DNA of 54,184 bases from Pseudomonadota bacterium (GTDB taxonomy: Bacteria > Pseudomonadota > Gammaproteobacteria > Xanthomonadales > Rhodanobacteraceae). The stretch is taken from positions 1 through 54,184 of the forward strand of contig JAFEFQ010000253.1 in assembly GCA_018240505.1 (NCBI GenBank). The letters run 5' to 3'. Below the pieces are notes generated by a model. The model searched no databases and was not told the origin of the DNA. It saw only the letters and a program-made list of their open reading frames with translations. Positions 35,048 to 43,535 of this stretch are shown in pieces (the stretch's first letter is position 1; the number at the start of each line of letters is the position of its first letter). The position numbers and the translations under genes were made by a program.

Positions 35048-37255
35048 ATGGCAAGGCTGTCGGCAATCGGCAAGGCAGCGCGCCTGACGGCGTTGGCCGG
35101 CTTTTTCGGCACCCTGCTCATGGCGTCGCATGCGCTCGCCGCGCAGGGTGTGGATTTCAACGCGATCCGTTTCGGCAATCGCGATGCGCGACTCGTCGTC
35201 GAGGCGGGAGCGACGATGCCGCGCGTTCGTCAACTGAAGCCGGCGGCGGGCGAAGCGCTCGAAGGCGATGCGGAAAATCCGCTGGTCGCTTCCGCGACGA
35301 TCGACGGCAAGACATCGCGGCTGCATTGGCAGCTCGATCGCGAGGCGAGCCGCATCGAGGAAAAATCGCTGGCCCTGGTCTATCGCGATGCCGGCTCCCG
35401 GCTGGCGCTGACCTGGGAATGGCAGGCGCGCAGCGAGCACGGCCCGCTCGAACACACGATCCGCATCGAAAACCGCGGCCAGCGCGAGATCTGGATCGCG
35501 TTGCAGGACAGTTTCACGCTCCGCTGGAAAACAGACGCGCGGGCGCTGCAGCAGCTTTGGGTCGACAAGGGTGCCGGCAAGGCGCCGCCGGTCGGCACGC
35601 ATCTCGTCGATGTCGGCGAGGGTTACCGCTGGCGCGGCGAGTCGAGTGCGTTCGCGCACCCGCGCAAGGGCGAGCCGCGCGAAATCATCCCGTATTTCCT
35701 CGTGCGGCCCAAAGGCGAGGCGAGCGCGGGCTGGTACCTCGGCGTCGAATTCAGCGGGCGCATCGCGATGACCCTGGCGCGCCGCGGCGGCATGCTCGAG
35801 GGCAGCGCCGGCCTGAATCCCGAGCCCGGTCCGTTCCGTACGCGCCTCGCACCCGGTGGCGCATTCGTCGCGCCGACGGTCCTCCTCGGCGCGACGCGCG
35901 GCAGCATCGACGATGCGGGCAACGTGCTCAAGCGCTGGATTCGCGAGGCGATCAACGATCCGCGCACCCGCCGGGACCCGAGCTATCCATGGACGACGAA
36001 CAACAGCTGGGGCAGCGCGATGGCGATCAGCGACGCGCAGGCGCGGCGCATGATCGACGACGCGGCCGGGCTCGGTTTCGAGATGTTCCATCTCGACGCG
36101 GGCTGGTTCCGCGCGGTCGGCGACTGGCGGCCCGATCCGCAGAAGTTCCCGCAGGGGCTGGCGTCGCTGGCCGACCACGCCCACGGGCGCGGGCTGAAAT
36201 TCGGTCTGTGGGTAGACTGGGCGCAGGCCGGGACCAGCAAGGAACAGGGCGCGCTCGACGTCGCCGATCCGGCGATCCGCGACTGGCTGACGACCGATCC
36301 GCCGCCGGGCTTCAAGCCGGAGGAATTCAAGGGACTCACGATCGACGTCGGCGTGCCCGCGGCGAAGGCGTGGGTGGCGGAGGAAGTCGACCGCCTCGTG
36401 CGCGAGTACAAGCTCGACATGCTCGAACACGACGGCTATGTCGTCGCGCAGGGCTGCGACCGCGCCGACCACGAGCACGCGACCTGCGATCCGAAACGGG
36501 TGAAGAAATACACCGACGAGGGCTTCATCTGGATGGACGGCCCGAATTCGTCGGACGTCAGCTATCACGCCGCGCGCGCCTACTACGACATCCACGACGG
36601 GCTGCGCCGCGACCATCCGGGCCTGCTGCTCGAAGTCTGCAACGACGGCGGGCGCATGGTCGATTTCGGCAGCGCCGCGCATGCCGACTATTTCTCGATC
36701 GTCGACTCCTACGATCCGGTATCGAACCGGCAGGCGTTCTACGACGCCAGCCACGTGCTGCCGCCGGCGATGCTCGAAACCTACGTGAAGGAGTGGCCGG
36801 CTCCACGCATCGAGAATTTCCGCTACATGCTGCGCAGCGGGATGATGGGCTGGTTCAGCCTGATGCTCGATACGACGACGTGGAACAAGGAGCAGCACGG
36901 GGTCGCGCGCGCGGAGCTGGACTTCTACAAGACGACGTTGCGGCCGCTGATCCGCGAAGCCGATCTCTACCACGTCGGCCCGCGCGCCGACGGCAAGGGT
37001 TGGGACGGCATCGAGTATTTCGATGCGTCTCGCGGTCGCGGCGTGCTCTACGCTTTCCGCGGCAATGCGCCGGGTACGGAAAAATATACTTTTCCACTGC
37101 GCGGACTCGATGCGCGGCGCAATTATCGGCTGAGCTTCCGCGATCGCAGTTCCGCGGACATCACGCGCAGCGGTGGCGAGTGGATGCAAGACGGCGTGAG
37201 CGTGAACCTGCCGCGGCCGGACTCGTCGGAACTGGTGCTGATCGAGGCCATGTGA
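35048..37255 (+). CDS. Secreted GH36-like alpha-galactosidase (clan GH-D)
   Basis: A 735-residue exported glycoside hydrolase. A signal peptide (to about residue 32, ...SHALA) precedes an N-terminal beta-sandwich and a clan GH-D barrel with PWTTNNSWG, FHLDAGWF and GLWVDW. The likely nucleophile is Asp457 in EYKLDMLEHDGY; the acid/base region is LLEVCNDGGRMVDFG, a divergent form of the usual S-G-G-G-R. Expected activity is removal of terminal alpha-galactosyl (or related) residues in the periplasm. GGGGAGAAGG supports the ATG at 35048. Convergent with the secreted GH65 gene. Confidence 0.85.
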   Translation: MARLSAIGKAARLTALAGFFGTLLMASHALAAQGVDFNAIRFGNRDARLVVEAGATMPRVRQLKPAAGEALEGDAENPLVASATIDGKTSRLHWQLDREASRIEEKSLALVYRDAGSRLALTWEWQARSEHGPLEHTIRIENRGQREIWIALQDSFTLRWKTDARALQQLWVDKGAGKAPPVGTHLVDVGEGYRWRGESSAFAHPRKGEPREIIPYFLVRPKGEASAGWYLGVEFSGRIAMTLARRGGMLEGSAGLNPEPGPFRTRLAPGGAFVAPTVLLGATRGSIDDAGNVLKRWIREAINDPRTRRDPSYPWTTNNSWGSAMAISDAQARRMIDDAAGLGFEMFHLDAGWFRAVGDWRPDPQKFPQGLASLADHAHGRGLKFGLWVDWAQAGTSKEQGALDVADPAIRDWLTTDPPPGFKPEEFKGLTIDVGVPAAKAWVAEEVDRLVREYKLDMLEHDGYVVAQGCDRADHEHATCDPKRVKKYTDEGFIWMDGPNSSDVSYHAARAYYDIHDGLRRDHPGLLLEVCNDGGRMVDFGSAAHADYFSIVDSYDPVSNRQAFYDASHVLPPAMLETYVKEWPAPRIENFRYMLRSGMMGWFSLMLDTTTWNKEQHGVARAELDFYKTTLRPLIREADLYHVGPRADGKGWDGIEYFDASRGRGVLYAFRGNAPGTEKYTFPLRGLDARRNYRLSFRDRSSADITRSGGEWMQDGVSVNLPRPDSSELVLIEAM

Positions 37256-37298
37256 CGGCGGCGCGCGTTGCGGGCCGCCACATGCGCCGGCAAGCGGG

Positions 37299-39560
37299 TC
37301 AGCGGATCGCCGCTGCGGCGCGCGTCAATCGCGCCTTGCCGTCCGCTGCGCGATCCACGGTGACGTCGTAGCGCTTGCCGCGGAACGCGATGTTCCTCAG
37401 CGTCATCGATCGCCAGTTCGGCGGCAGCAGCGGCGCGTAGGCGGCGTTCAATCCGGAATCCTCGATGCGCAGACCGCTGAGGCCGAAGATCAGGTTCTGC
37501 AGGAATCCGGCCGCCGCGGTGACGAAGTAGCCGGTGTTGTTCGTCGCCGTTTCCGTGCGCACGTCGAACGGCGGCTTGATCACGCCGCCCTGGAAGTTCT
37601 TTTCCAGCCACGCCACCGCGCGGGCCTGGTCGCCGACCGTCGCCGCGGCGATCGACAGCGGCGCGAGGCCCATGCTGTTCGGGTCGCGGCTCGAGGCGAG
37701 CACCGGGCCGATCGCCGCATCGTAGTCGTTGCGCCTTACCTGCGGGCTCATCGGCAGATCGAGCGCGGGCAGCGACAGCATCGGTAGCGAACTGCCGCCC
37801 CAGGTGTCGCGATCGTGCGCCACGCTCTCGTCGAAATGCAGGTGATGCTGCGCGGCGGCGTCGAACGGGATATGCAGCTTCGCCGCGATCTCGTTCCAGC
37901 GCGGATCGGCCTTGCCCCCGGCCGCGGCGGCCGCGAGCGAGGCGATGCGCAGCGCCTTGGCCGCGGCGGCGTTGGTGTAGGTGTCGTTCGGCACGTCGTT
38001 GTAGTCCTCGTCGACAGAGGTGACGTGGAGGATGTCGTAGCGTTGCTTGCCGGCGTTCCAGGTCACGCGGCTCGCCCAGAACTCGGCGACGTTGCGGATC
38101 ACGGGCCAACCGTACTGCTTCAGCCAGGCGCGATCCTGCGTGGCGAGCCAGTACTGCCACTGCGCGATCGCGACGTCGGCGTTGACGTGGATCTCGCGCT
38201 CGCCGAGCACCCAGGCGAAATGCGGCGTCTGCTCGGTGCCGTTCTCGGGATCGGCCTCCCACGGATATTTCGCGCCGTCGAGGCCGGCGGCCTTCGCGCG
38301 CGCCTGCGCGGCCGCGAGCGTGCGCGCGCGGAACATCACGAGCGACCTGGCGCGGTCGGGATGGAGCAGGAGCAGGGCGGGGAACACCCACGAATCCGAA
38401 TCCCAGAAGATATGGCCCGCGTAGCCCGGCGTCAGCGCGCAGGCGCCGATGGCCCAGGCCGTGTCCGCAGTCGACGACGACAGCAGGTAGTACAGGTCGG
38501 AATGCACGGCGCGCTGGGCGCGTTCGTCGCCGTCGATGACGATGTCGGACTGCCACAGCTTCGCCCACGCGGCGCGGTGCGCGGCCGAGAGCCTTTCGAA
38601 ACCGCCTTCCCGCGCGGACGTGGCGAGTGCGAGATCGGCCTTGGCGTCGCCGCCCCAGCCTTCGCGCGACATCGCCACGTATTTGGTGAAAGTATAGGTT
38701 TTGCCTTTTTCCACTTTCGCCGATAGGTTCAGCGCGAGCCGGTATTGGCTCTGGTGGAGCTTGACGTCCGTCGGCGTCATTCCCTTCGGCAGTTCGATCG
38801 CCGCTGCCTGCGCCGTCGCCAGTCCCTGCTCGGCTCGTCCGTCGAGCCACAAGGTCAGCGTTTTCGTGTCGCCGTCGTTGGCGCCGACGTGCACGTCGCC
38901 GTGGTACCAGACCGGCGCGCGGTCCGGCGTCGCCGGCGGGATCGCGACGAGCTTCATCTGCTGCGCTGCCACCGCTTCCTGCATCTCGTCGCCGCTGAGT
39001 TTGGCGAGCGGCAGGCGCGGCTGGTACGGCGCCCACAGATTGAGCGCGAACGACAGTTCCACCTCGCCATCGAAGTCCGGCGTGAGCGTGAGCTGCGTCG
39101 CCGCGAGATGGGGCGATGCCTGGCTGGCGAAAGTGAGCACGCGGATATCCGTGGATTTCCCTTGGTCGACATAGCGATAGCTGGTCGTCAGCGTCGCCGC
39201 GTGCAGATCGAGCGTCTGGCGGTAGTCCTGGAATCGCGCCGGACCCAGGTCGACCTGATTCATCCAGAAGTGCCCGGCCGCGGACTGGCCGGTCGAATAG
39301 TCGATCTCGGTCCAGCCCGGGATCGCGGCGGGCCGGGAGAAATCGTCTTTCGCGTAGTCCATGAGGCCGACCATGTAGGACAGATTGCCCTCGGTGCCGC
39401 GCGGGCCGGTCAGCGTCGAGACGTAGCCGTTGGCGAGGTAGCCCGGGAAATAGCGGTCGAAGTCCTTCGATGTCGCGGTCAGGGTGAAGCTCGCATCCGC
39501 AGCGAAGACGCTGCTGCTTGCGCAAGCGAGGCAGAGCAGGATGAGGCGCGATGGGTTCAT
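37299..39560 (-). CDS. Secreted GH65-family glycoside hydrolase (acid trehalase/PGGHG-like)
   Basis: A 753-residue exported GH65 protein. The signal peptide is residues 1-20. The (alpha/alpha)6 barrel shows GHIFWDSDSWVFPALLLLHPD, KYPWEADPENGTEQTP and VTSVDEDYNDVPNDTYTNAAA, whose Glu is the family acid. Near the C-terminus it has TNNTGYFVTAAAGFLQNLIFG in place of the phosphate-binding H-G-x-H of phosphorylases, which fits a hydrolase such as periplasmic alpha-glucoside or trehalose hydrolase. GGAG precedes the ATG. Substrate linkage is not determinable. Confidence 0.87.
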   Translation of the reverse strand: MNPSRLILLCLACASSSVFAADASFTLTATSKDFDRYFPGYLANGYVSTLTGPRGTEGNLSYMVGLMDYAKDDFSRPAAIPGWTEIDYSTGQSAAGHFWMNQVDLGPARFQDYRQTLDLHAATLTTSYRYVDQGKSTDIRVLTFASQASPHLAATQLTLTPDFDGEVELSFALNLWAPYQPRLPLAKLSGDEMQEAVAAQQMKLVAIPPATPDRAPVWYHGDVHVGANDGDTKTLTLWLDGRAEQGLATAQAAAIELPKGMTPTDVKLHQSQYRLALNLSAKVEKGKTYTFTKYVAMSREGWGGDAKADLALATSAREGGFERLSAAHRAAWAKLWQSDIVIDGDERAQRAVHSDLYYLLSSSTADTAWAIGACALTPGYAGHIFWDSDSWVFPALLLLHPDRARSLVMFRARTLAAAQARAKAAGLDGAKYPWEADPENGTEQTPHFAWVLGEREIHVNADVAIAQWQYWLATQDRAWLKQYGWPVIRNVAEFWASRVTWNAGKQRYDILHVTSVDEDYNDVPNDTYTNAAAAKALRIASLAAAAAGGKADPRWNEIAAKLHIPFDAAAQHHLHFDESVAHDRDTWGGSSLPMLSLPALDLPMSPQVRRNDYDAAIGPVLASSRDPNSMGLAPLSIAAATVGDQARAVAWLEKNFQGGVIKPPFDVRTETATNNTGYFVTAAAGFLQNLIFGLSGLRIEDSGLNAAYAPLLPPNWRSMTLRNIAFRGKRYDVTVDRAADGKARLTRAAAAIR

Positions 39561-39619
39561 GGGCGCTCCGGATCGGAGAAAGCAAGGCGGGGTACGCCGC
39601 TGCGCGGCTGCTCCCGCCC

Positions 39620-39625
39620 TACAAT
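39620..39625 (+). promoter_or_regulatory. Putative -10 box of the TIGR02466 gene
   Basis: TACAAT, 34 bases before the ATG at 39659, in the 98-bp spacer shared with the divergent GH65 gene. No -35 is recognised. Confidence 0.45.
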
Positions 39626-39658
39626 AGAGTGTGTGCTTGTGATGCGACGGAGTGGGGA

Positions 39659-40333
39659 ATGGCGGGCAATTTCAAATTCACGATGCAGATGCCGGGCGGC
39701 TTTTCCCAATCCGGTTTCGCCGGCGCGGGCGAAGCGCAGGCGACGCCGGCACTGCGGCCCTACGACCTGTTCGTGACGCGGATCTGGCAGGCGCGCCTGC
39801 CGTTCGCAGCCGCACAACTGGCGGCGTGGGTCGACGAAGCGCTGGCGCTGCGCGCCGCGAGCCCGAAGCCGGCCGGCCGCACCAATCGCCAGGGCTGGAA
39901 CAGCGAGGACATGAGCGTACTCGAACGCGCGGCGTTCGCGCCGCTGCGAGAAGCGGTTCGCGCCGGCTGCGCCGCGGCGCTGCGCGAGATGGGGCAGGGC
40001 GAGACCGCCTTCCGCCTGCAGTCGTGGATCAACCTGCACGATCGCGGCGGCTTCAATTTCCTGCACGTGCATGAAGGCGCACTGCTCTCGGGCAGTTTCT
40101 ATCTCAAGGTGCCGCCCGGCTCGGGCAAGTTCGTGTTCCGCGACCCGCGCCCGGGTGTCGTGCACGGCTACGTGAAAGGCGCGGTGGCGAACGGCTACAG
40201 CGATATCCATCTCGCGCCCGAAGACGGCCTGCTCGTGCTGTTCCCGTGCTGGATGGAGCACTACGTCGAGCCGCACGATGCCGACGAGCCGCGCATCGCG
40301 ATCGCGTTCAATGCGCTCGAGGGCGAGCGCTGA
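39659..40333 (+). CDS. TIGR02466-type putative 2OG-Fe(II) oxygenase
   Basis: A 224-residue protein of the TIGR02466 putative oxygenase family. Visible features are an N-terminal LRPYDLFVTRIWQARLP, the metal-site-like FLHVHEGALLSGSFYLKVP, FRDPR and the distal His in FPCWMEHYVEPHDADEPRIAIAFN. The reaction is unknown; proteins of this kind recur beside TonB receptors in xanthomonad sugar loci. GAGTGGGG precedes the ATG. Confidence 0.82.
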   Translation: MAGNFKFTMQMPGGFSQSGFAGAGEAQATPALRPYDLFVTRIWQARLPFAAAQLAAWVDEALALRAASPKPAGRTNRQGWNSEDMSVLERAAFAPLREAVRAGCAAALREMGQGETAFRLQSWINLHDRGGFNFLHVHEGALLSGSFYLKVPPGSGKFVFRDPRPGVVHGYVKGAVANGYSDIHLAPEDGLLVLFPCWMEHYVEPHDADEPRIAIAFNALEGER

Positions 40334-40380
40334 GTTCGTCGTCTGGCGCGAGCATTTCGGCAAGGCACGCAGGCCGAACA

Positions 40381-42195
40381 TCAGACTTCCGGCACGACGT
40401 CGAACGCGACGGTCAGCCGCGTGCGTACGCTCGTGAACGGCACGGTGCCGTGCCAGAAGTACGAGGGAAACAGCACGAGCATGCCGACTTCGGGGCGCAC
40501 GACATGCTCCGCGTGCAGCGCCGGCGTCGTGATCAGGCCCGGTTCGCCGAAGGTCAGGCTGCCGGCGTCCTCGTTCGCATCCGTCGCGACATCGGGCAGG
40601 TCGATGTAGCACGCCGACGAGATCCAGCCGCGCGGATGCACGTGGTTCGTGTGGAAGCCCGACGAGCGCAGCCGCACCGACCAGCTGCCGTTGAAGCGAT
40701 AGCGTCCATTGTTGCGCCGGCGCAGCGGTTCGGGACCGTTGCGGATGTGCTCGAGGTAGCGGCGGATCGGCGCGTCGAACGCGGCGAACAACGCGCGGAT
40801 CGCGGGATCGTCGCTGCGCGACAGGTCCGCGGTCGTCTCGGTGCCGTGGCGCAGCGACTGGAACAGCAGCGGATGCCCGTGCGGGTTGTGCAGGCGATCG
40901 AGGCTGCGTCGCAGATCGGCGAAGAAGCTGGCCAGATCGGTCCACGGCGCCGGCGTTTCCAGGCGCTGCGGCAACGCCCATTGCGCATAGTCGCAATACT
41001 CGCGATAGCGCGGATCGCCGAGCAGGCGCCAGGTCATGGTCTGCAGCGCGATGAAGTACTGGTCGTCCGGGGCAGCCGAGAGCAGCGACTCGCACTGCGG
41101 CAGCGCCGCCTGCGCATCGCCGATGCCGAGCAATGCGGCGGCGAGCAGGCTGCGTGCGGCGGTGTTGGCGGGCATTTCGCGCGTCGCGCGTTCCGCCAGT
41201 GGCAGGGCGAGCGCCGGATCGAAATCGAGCGCGGCCAGGCCCGCGCGCACGAGCAGCGCGGGCGGCGCCTGCGGGTGTCGGGCGGGCTCGGCGAGGCATT
41301 CGTAGGCGCCGCGAGCGTCGCCGGCGCCCTGCAGGATGGCGGCCTTGGCCGCGCGCAATGCCGCGTCGTTGGCGAACCGGCGCAGCGCGTCGTCGAGCGT
41401 CGCGGTGGCCTGCGTCGCGTCGCCCGTGCGCATCCAGACGAGGCGGGCGAGATGGTCGTGCGCGTTGACTTGGCGCGGGTCGAGGCGCAGGCATTCGCGC
41501 AACGCGGTCTCGGCGCGGTCGAATTCGCCGAGCGCGATCAGGCTGCGCGCCTGCGTCTGGTACAGGATCGCGTTGCGCTGGCCGCCCGCGAGCGCACGCG
41601 TCGCCACCTGCTCGGCTTCGGCGGGCCGGTTCGCGGCGTCGAGCGCGATCGCCGAGGACTGGGCAACGGCGAGATCGTCGGGCCGCGCCCGCGCAAGCCG
41701 TTCGAAGTTCGCCGCCACTTCGCTCAGCCGGCCGAGCGCGGCGGCGGCGGCGACGTATTGCAGGGTCGACTCGGCATCGGCGTGGCCGGCCGCCGCCGAC
41801 GGCGCGAGCAGCGTGAACGCTTCGCCGGCGCGCTGCGTGTCGTTGTAGCGGCGTGCGAGCACGAGCGCGGCGCGCGGCAGACGCTGCGCGGCCCGGCGCA
41901 GCAACGATTCGGCTTCGGCGCCGTCGCCCCGGCCCAACAACAGTTCGCCGAGTGCGGCGAGCGTCGGTGTCCAGTTCGGGTCGAGTGCCAGCGCCTTGCG
42001 CAGAAGCTGTTCGGCGCCGGCGCTGTCGCCGAGCGCCTGCTTGGTGCCGGCAAGGAGGCGCAGCGCTTCGACGAAGTCCGGCTGCTCCGCGACGAGCGTG
42101 GCCAGTTCATCGTGGGCGGCGCGAAACTCGCCAGCCCGCAGCAGCAGGTCGATCCGGCGGATGGCGTCTTGGGTCGGGGGCGGGAGTGCGGACAT
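40381..42195 (-). CDS. TPR protein fused to a C-terminal TIGR02466-type oxygenase domain
   Basis: A 604-residue cytosolic protein. Residues 1-380 are tetratricopeptide-like helical repeats (for example A-E-Q-L-L-R-K-A-L-A-L-D-P-N-W); the last about 200 residues are a 2OG-Fe(II)-type domain with the ligands in SSGFHTNHVHPRGWISSACYIDLP and LFPSYFWHGTVPF. The TPR part suggests protein substrates or docking. It lies 52 bases downstream of the MFS gene on the same strand and is convergent with the stand-alone TIGR02466 gene. Confidence 0.85.
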   Translation of the reverse strand: MSALPPPTQDAIRRIDLLLRAGEFRAAHDELATLVAEQPDFVEALRLLAGTKQALGDSAGAEQLLRKALALDPNWTPTLAALGELLLGRGDGAEAESLLRRAAQRLPRAALVLARRYNDTQRAGEAFTLLAPSAAAGHADAESTLQYVAAAAALGRLSEVAANFERLARARPDDLAVAQSSAIALDAANRPAEAEQVATRALAGGQRNAILYQTQARSLIALGEFDRAETALRECLRLDPRQVNAHDHLARLVWMRTGDATQATATLDDALRRFANDAALRAAKAAILQGAGDARGAYECLAEPARHPQAPPALLVRAGLAALDFDPALALPLAERATREMPANTAARSLLAAALLGIGDAQAALPQCESLLSAAPDDQYFIALQTMTWRLLGDPRYREYCDYAQWALPQRLETPAPWTDLASFFADLRRSLDRLHNPHGHPLLFQSLRHGTETTADLSRSDDPAIRALFAAFDAPIRRYLEHIRNGPEPLRRRNNGRYRFNGSWSVRLRSSGFHTNHVHPRGWISSACYIDLPDVATDANEDAGSLTFGEPGLITTPALHAEHVVRPEVGMLVLFPSYFWHGTVPFTSVRTRLTVAFDVVPEV

Positions 42196-42247
42196 CGAAC
42201 GGAACTGTTTGCCGTCGTCACCGCGCGGGCGGGAACGACGGGCAGGG

Positions 42248-43516
42248 TTATTTTGTCGCGAGTTTCATCGTTGTCGGTCCGCTCGCACCGGCGCGATCCG
42301 TTTCGCGCTTGAAGAAGAACAGCGTGATCAGGATCAGGCTCATCGGCACGAGCGAGAAATAGAACGCGTGGATGCCGTCGAATGCGGAGAACACGATCGC
42401 GGTGATGCGCGAACCGAGCGTGCCGCCGAGCGCGGAGAAGATCACGATCAGCCCGGTCATCGCCGCGTGCGAGGGCTTGGGCAGCGAGGACAGCGCGACC
42501 GAGTTGATGACCGGGTAGATCGGCGCCATCAGCAGGCCGATCAGCGGGATCAGATAGGCCGCGATCGGCGCGTTGAACCAGCCGACATCGGGGCGTTCAA
42601 CCACATCTCGCGCGAGGGGCAAGACCAGCACGACGAGCACGCCCATGCCGACGACGCAGACGTTCAGCAGCACGTACCACGGCACGCGTCGCAGCACCTG
42701 GCCGGCGGCGAAGCGGCCGAGCGCGGTCGCGCCGGCGAGGATCGTCGCGACCTGGATGCTCATCGCATGCGGCAGCTTGAGGATCTCGTTGTTGAACGTC
42801 GGCAGCCAGGTGCTGAAACTCTGCTCGATCAGCACGTAGAGGAACGCCGAGATCAGGAACACGTAGACCAGCGGGCGCAGGAACAGGCGGAACATCTCGG
42901 CCAGCGAGCCGGTGAACGTGTTCGTGCGCTCGTTGTGTGCGGCGGACTCGTCCAGCGTCGAGGTCGCGAGCAGCACGATGATCAGCGCGCAGATCGCGGC
43001 GAGCAGCCAGTAGACGTTGAACCAGACCGGATTGGCCGGGTTCGCATCGTCGATGAACGCGCTGAACAGCCAGCCGCAGAGGAGCACGCCGACCATGAAC
43101 TGCGCTTCGATCGTGTTGGTCAGGCGCGAATGTTCGGCCGGATCGCGCGTGAGCAGGCCGATCGAGGAATACACGGACACCTTGGCCAGCGCAAAACCGA
43201 TGCCGGTGCACATGAACAGCAATTCGGTCGTGTGGAAGGTCGGATACAGCCGCATCACGACGCAGGCCACGCCGACGATCGCGAGCGCGATCATCATCGC
43301 GCGTTTGTAGCCGAGCAGCGGCAGGAACGAGGCGACGAGCAGGGAAGTGACCGCGATCGGCAGATCCTTGAACAACTCCAGGTTGCTTGCCTGCGGCTTG
43401 CCGACGCCGAAGGTCGCGATCGATTGCAGGATCACCGTGCCGACGCTGTTGAGCAGGATCGCGAAGATCACGTAGATCAATGCGAGCGCGAGGATCATGC
43501 GGGAACGATTGCTCAT
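42248..43516 (-). CDS. MFS transporter, probable sugar permease
   Basis: A 422-residue inner-membrane transporter with twelve predicted helices and a central loop near residues 190-210 (LDESAAHNERTNTFTG). By eye it is closest to the FHS-type sugar:proton symporters (fucose/glucose group) found in xanthomonad TonB-receptor loci. It lies 19 bases downstream of the sulfatase gene and has GAGAGG before the ATG, so sulfatase, permease and TPR-oxygenase look like one transcription unit. The sugar is unknown. Confidence 0.87.
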   Translation of the reverse strand: MSNRSRMILALALIYVIFAILLNSVGTVILQSIATFGVGKPQASNLELFKDLPIAVTSLLVASFLPLLGYKRAMMIALAIVGVACVVMRLYPTFHTTELLFMCTGIGFALAKVSVYSSIGLLTRDPAEHSRLTNTIEAQFMVGVLLCGWLFSAFIDDANPANPVWFNVYWLLAAICALIIVLLATSTLDESAAHNERTNTFTGSLAEMFRLFLRPLVYVFLISAFLYVLIEQSFSTWLPTFNNEILKLPHAMSIQVATILAGATALGRFAAGQVLRRVPWYVLLNVCVVGMGVLVVLVLPLARDVVERPDVGWFNAPIAAYLIPLIGLLMAPIYPVINSVALSSLPKPSHAAMTGLIVIFSALGGTLGSRITAIVFSAFDGIHAFYFSLVPMSLILITLFFFKRETDRAGASGPTTMKLATK

Positions 43517-43535
43517 TCGGCCTCTCTTTTTCGTA

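Noticed and set aside
40246..42312. 688-codon plus-strand frame
   Set aside because: Antisense shadow of the TPR-oxygenase gene with Arg/Gln/Gly-rich composition.
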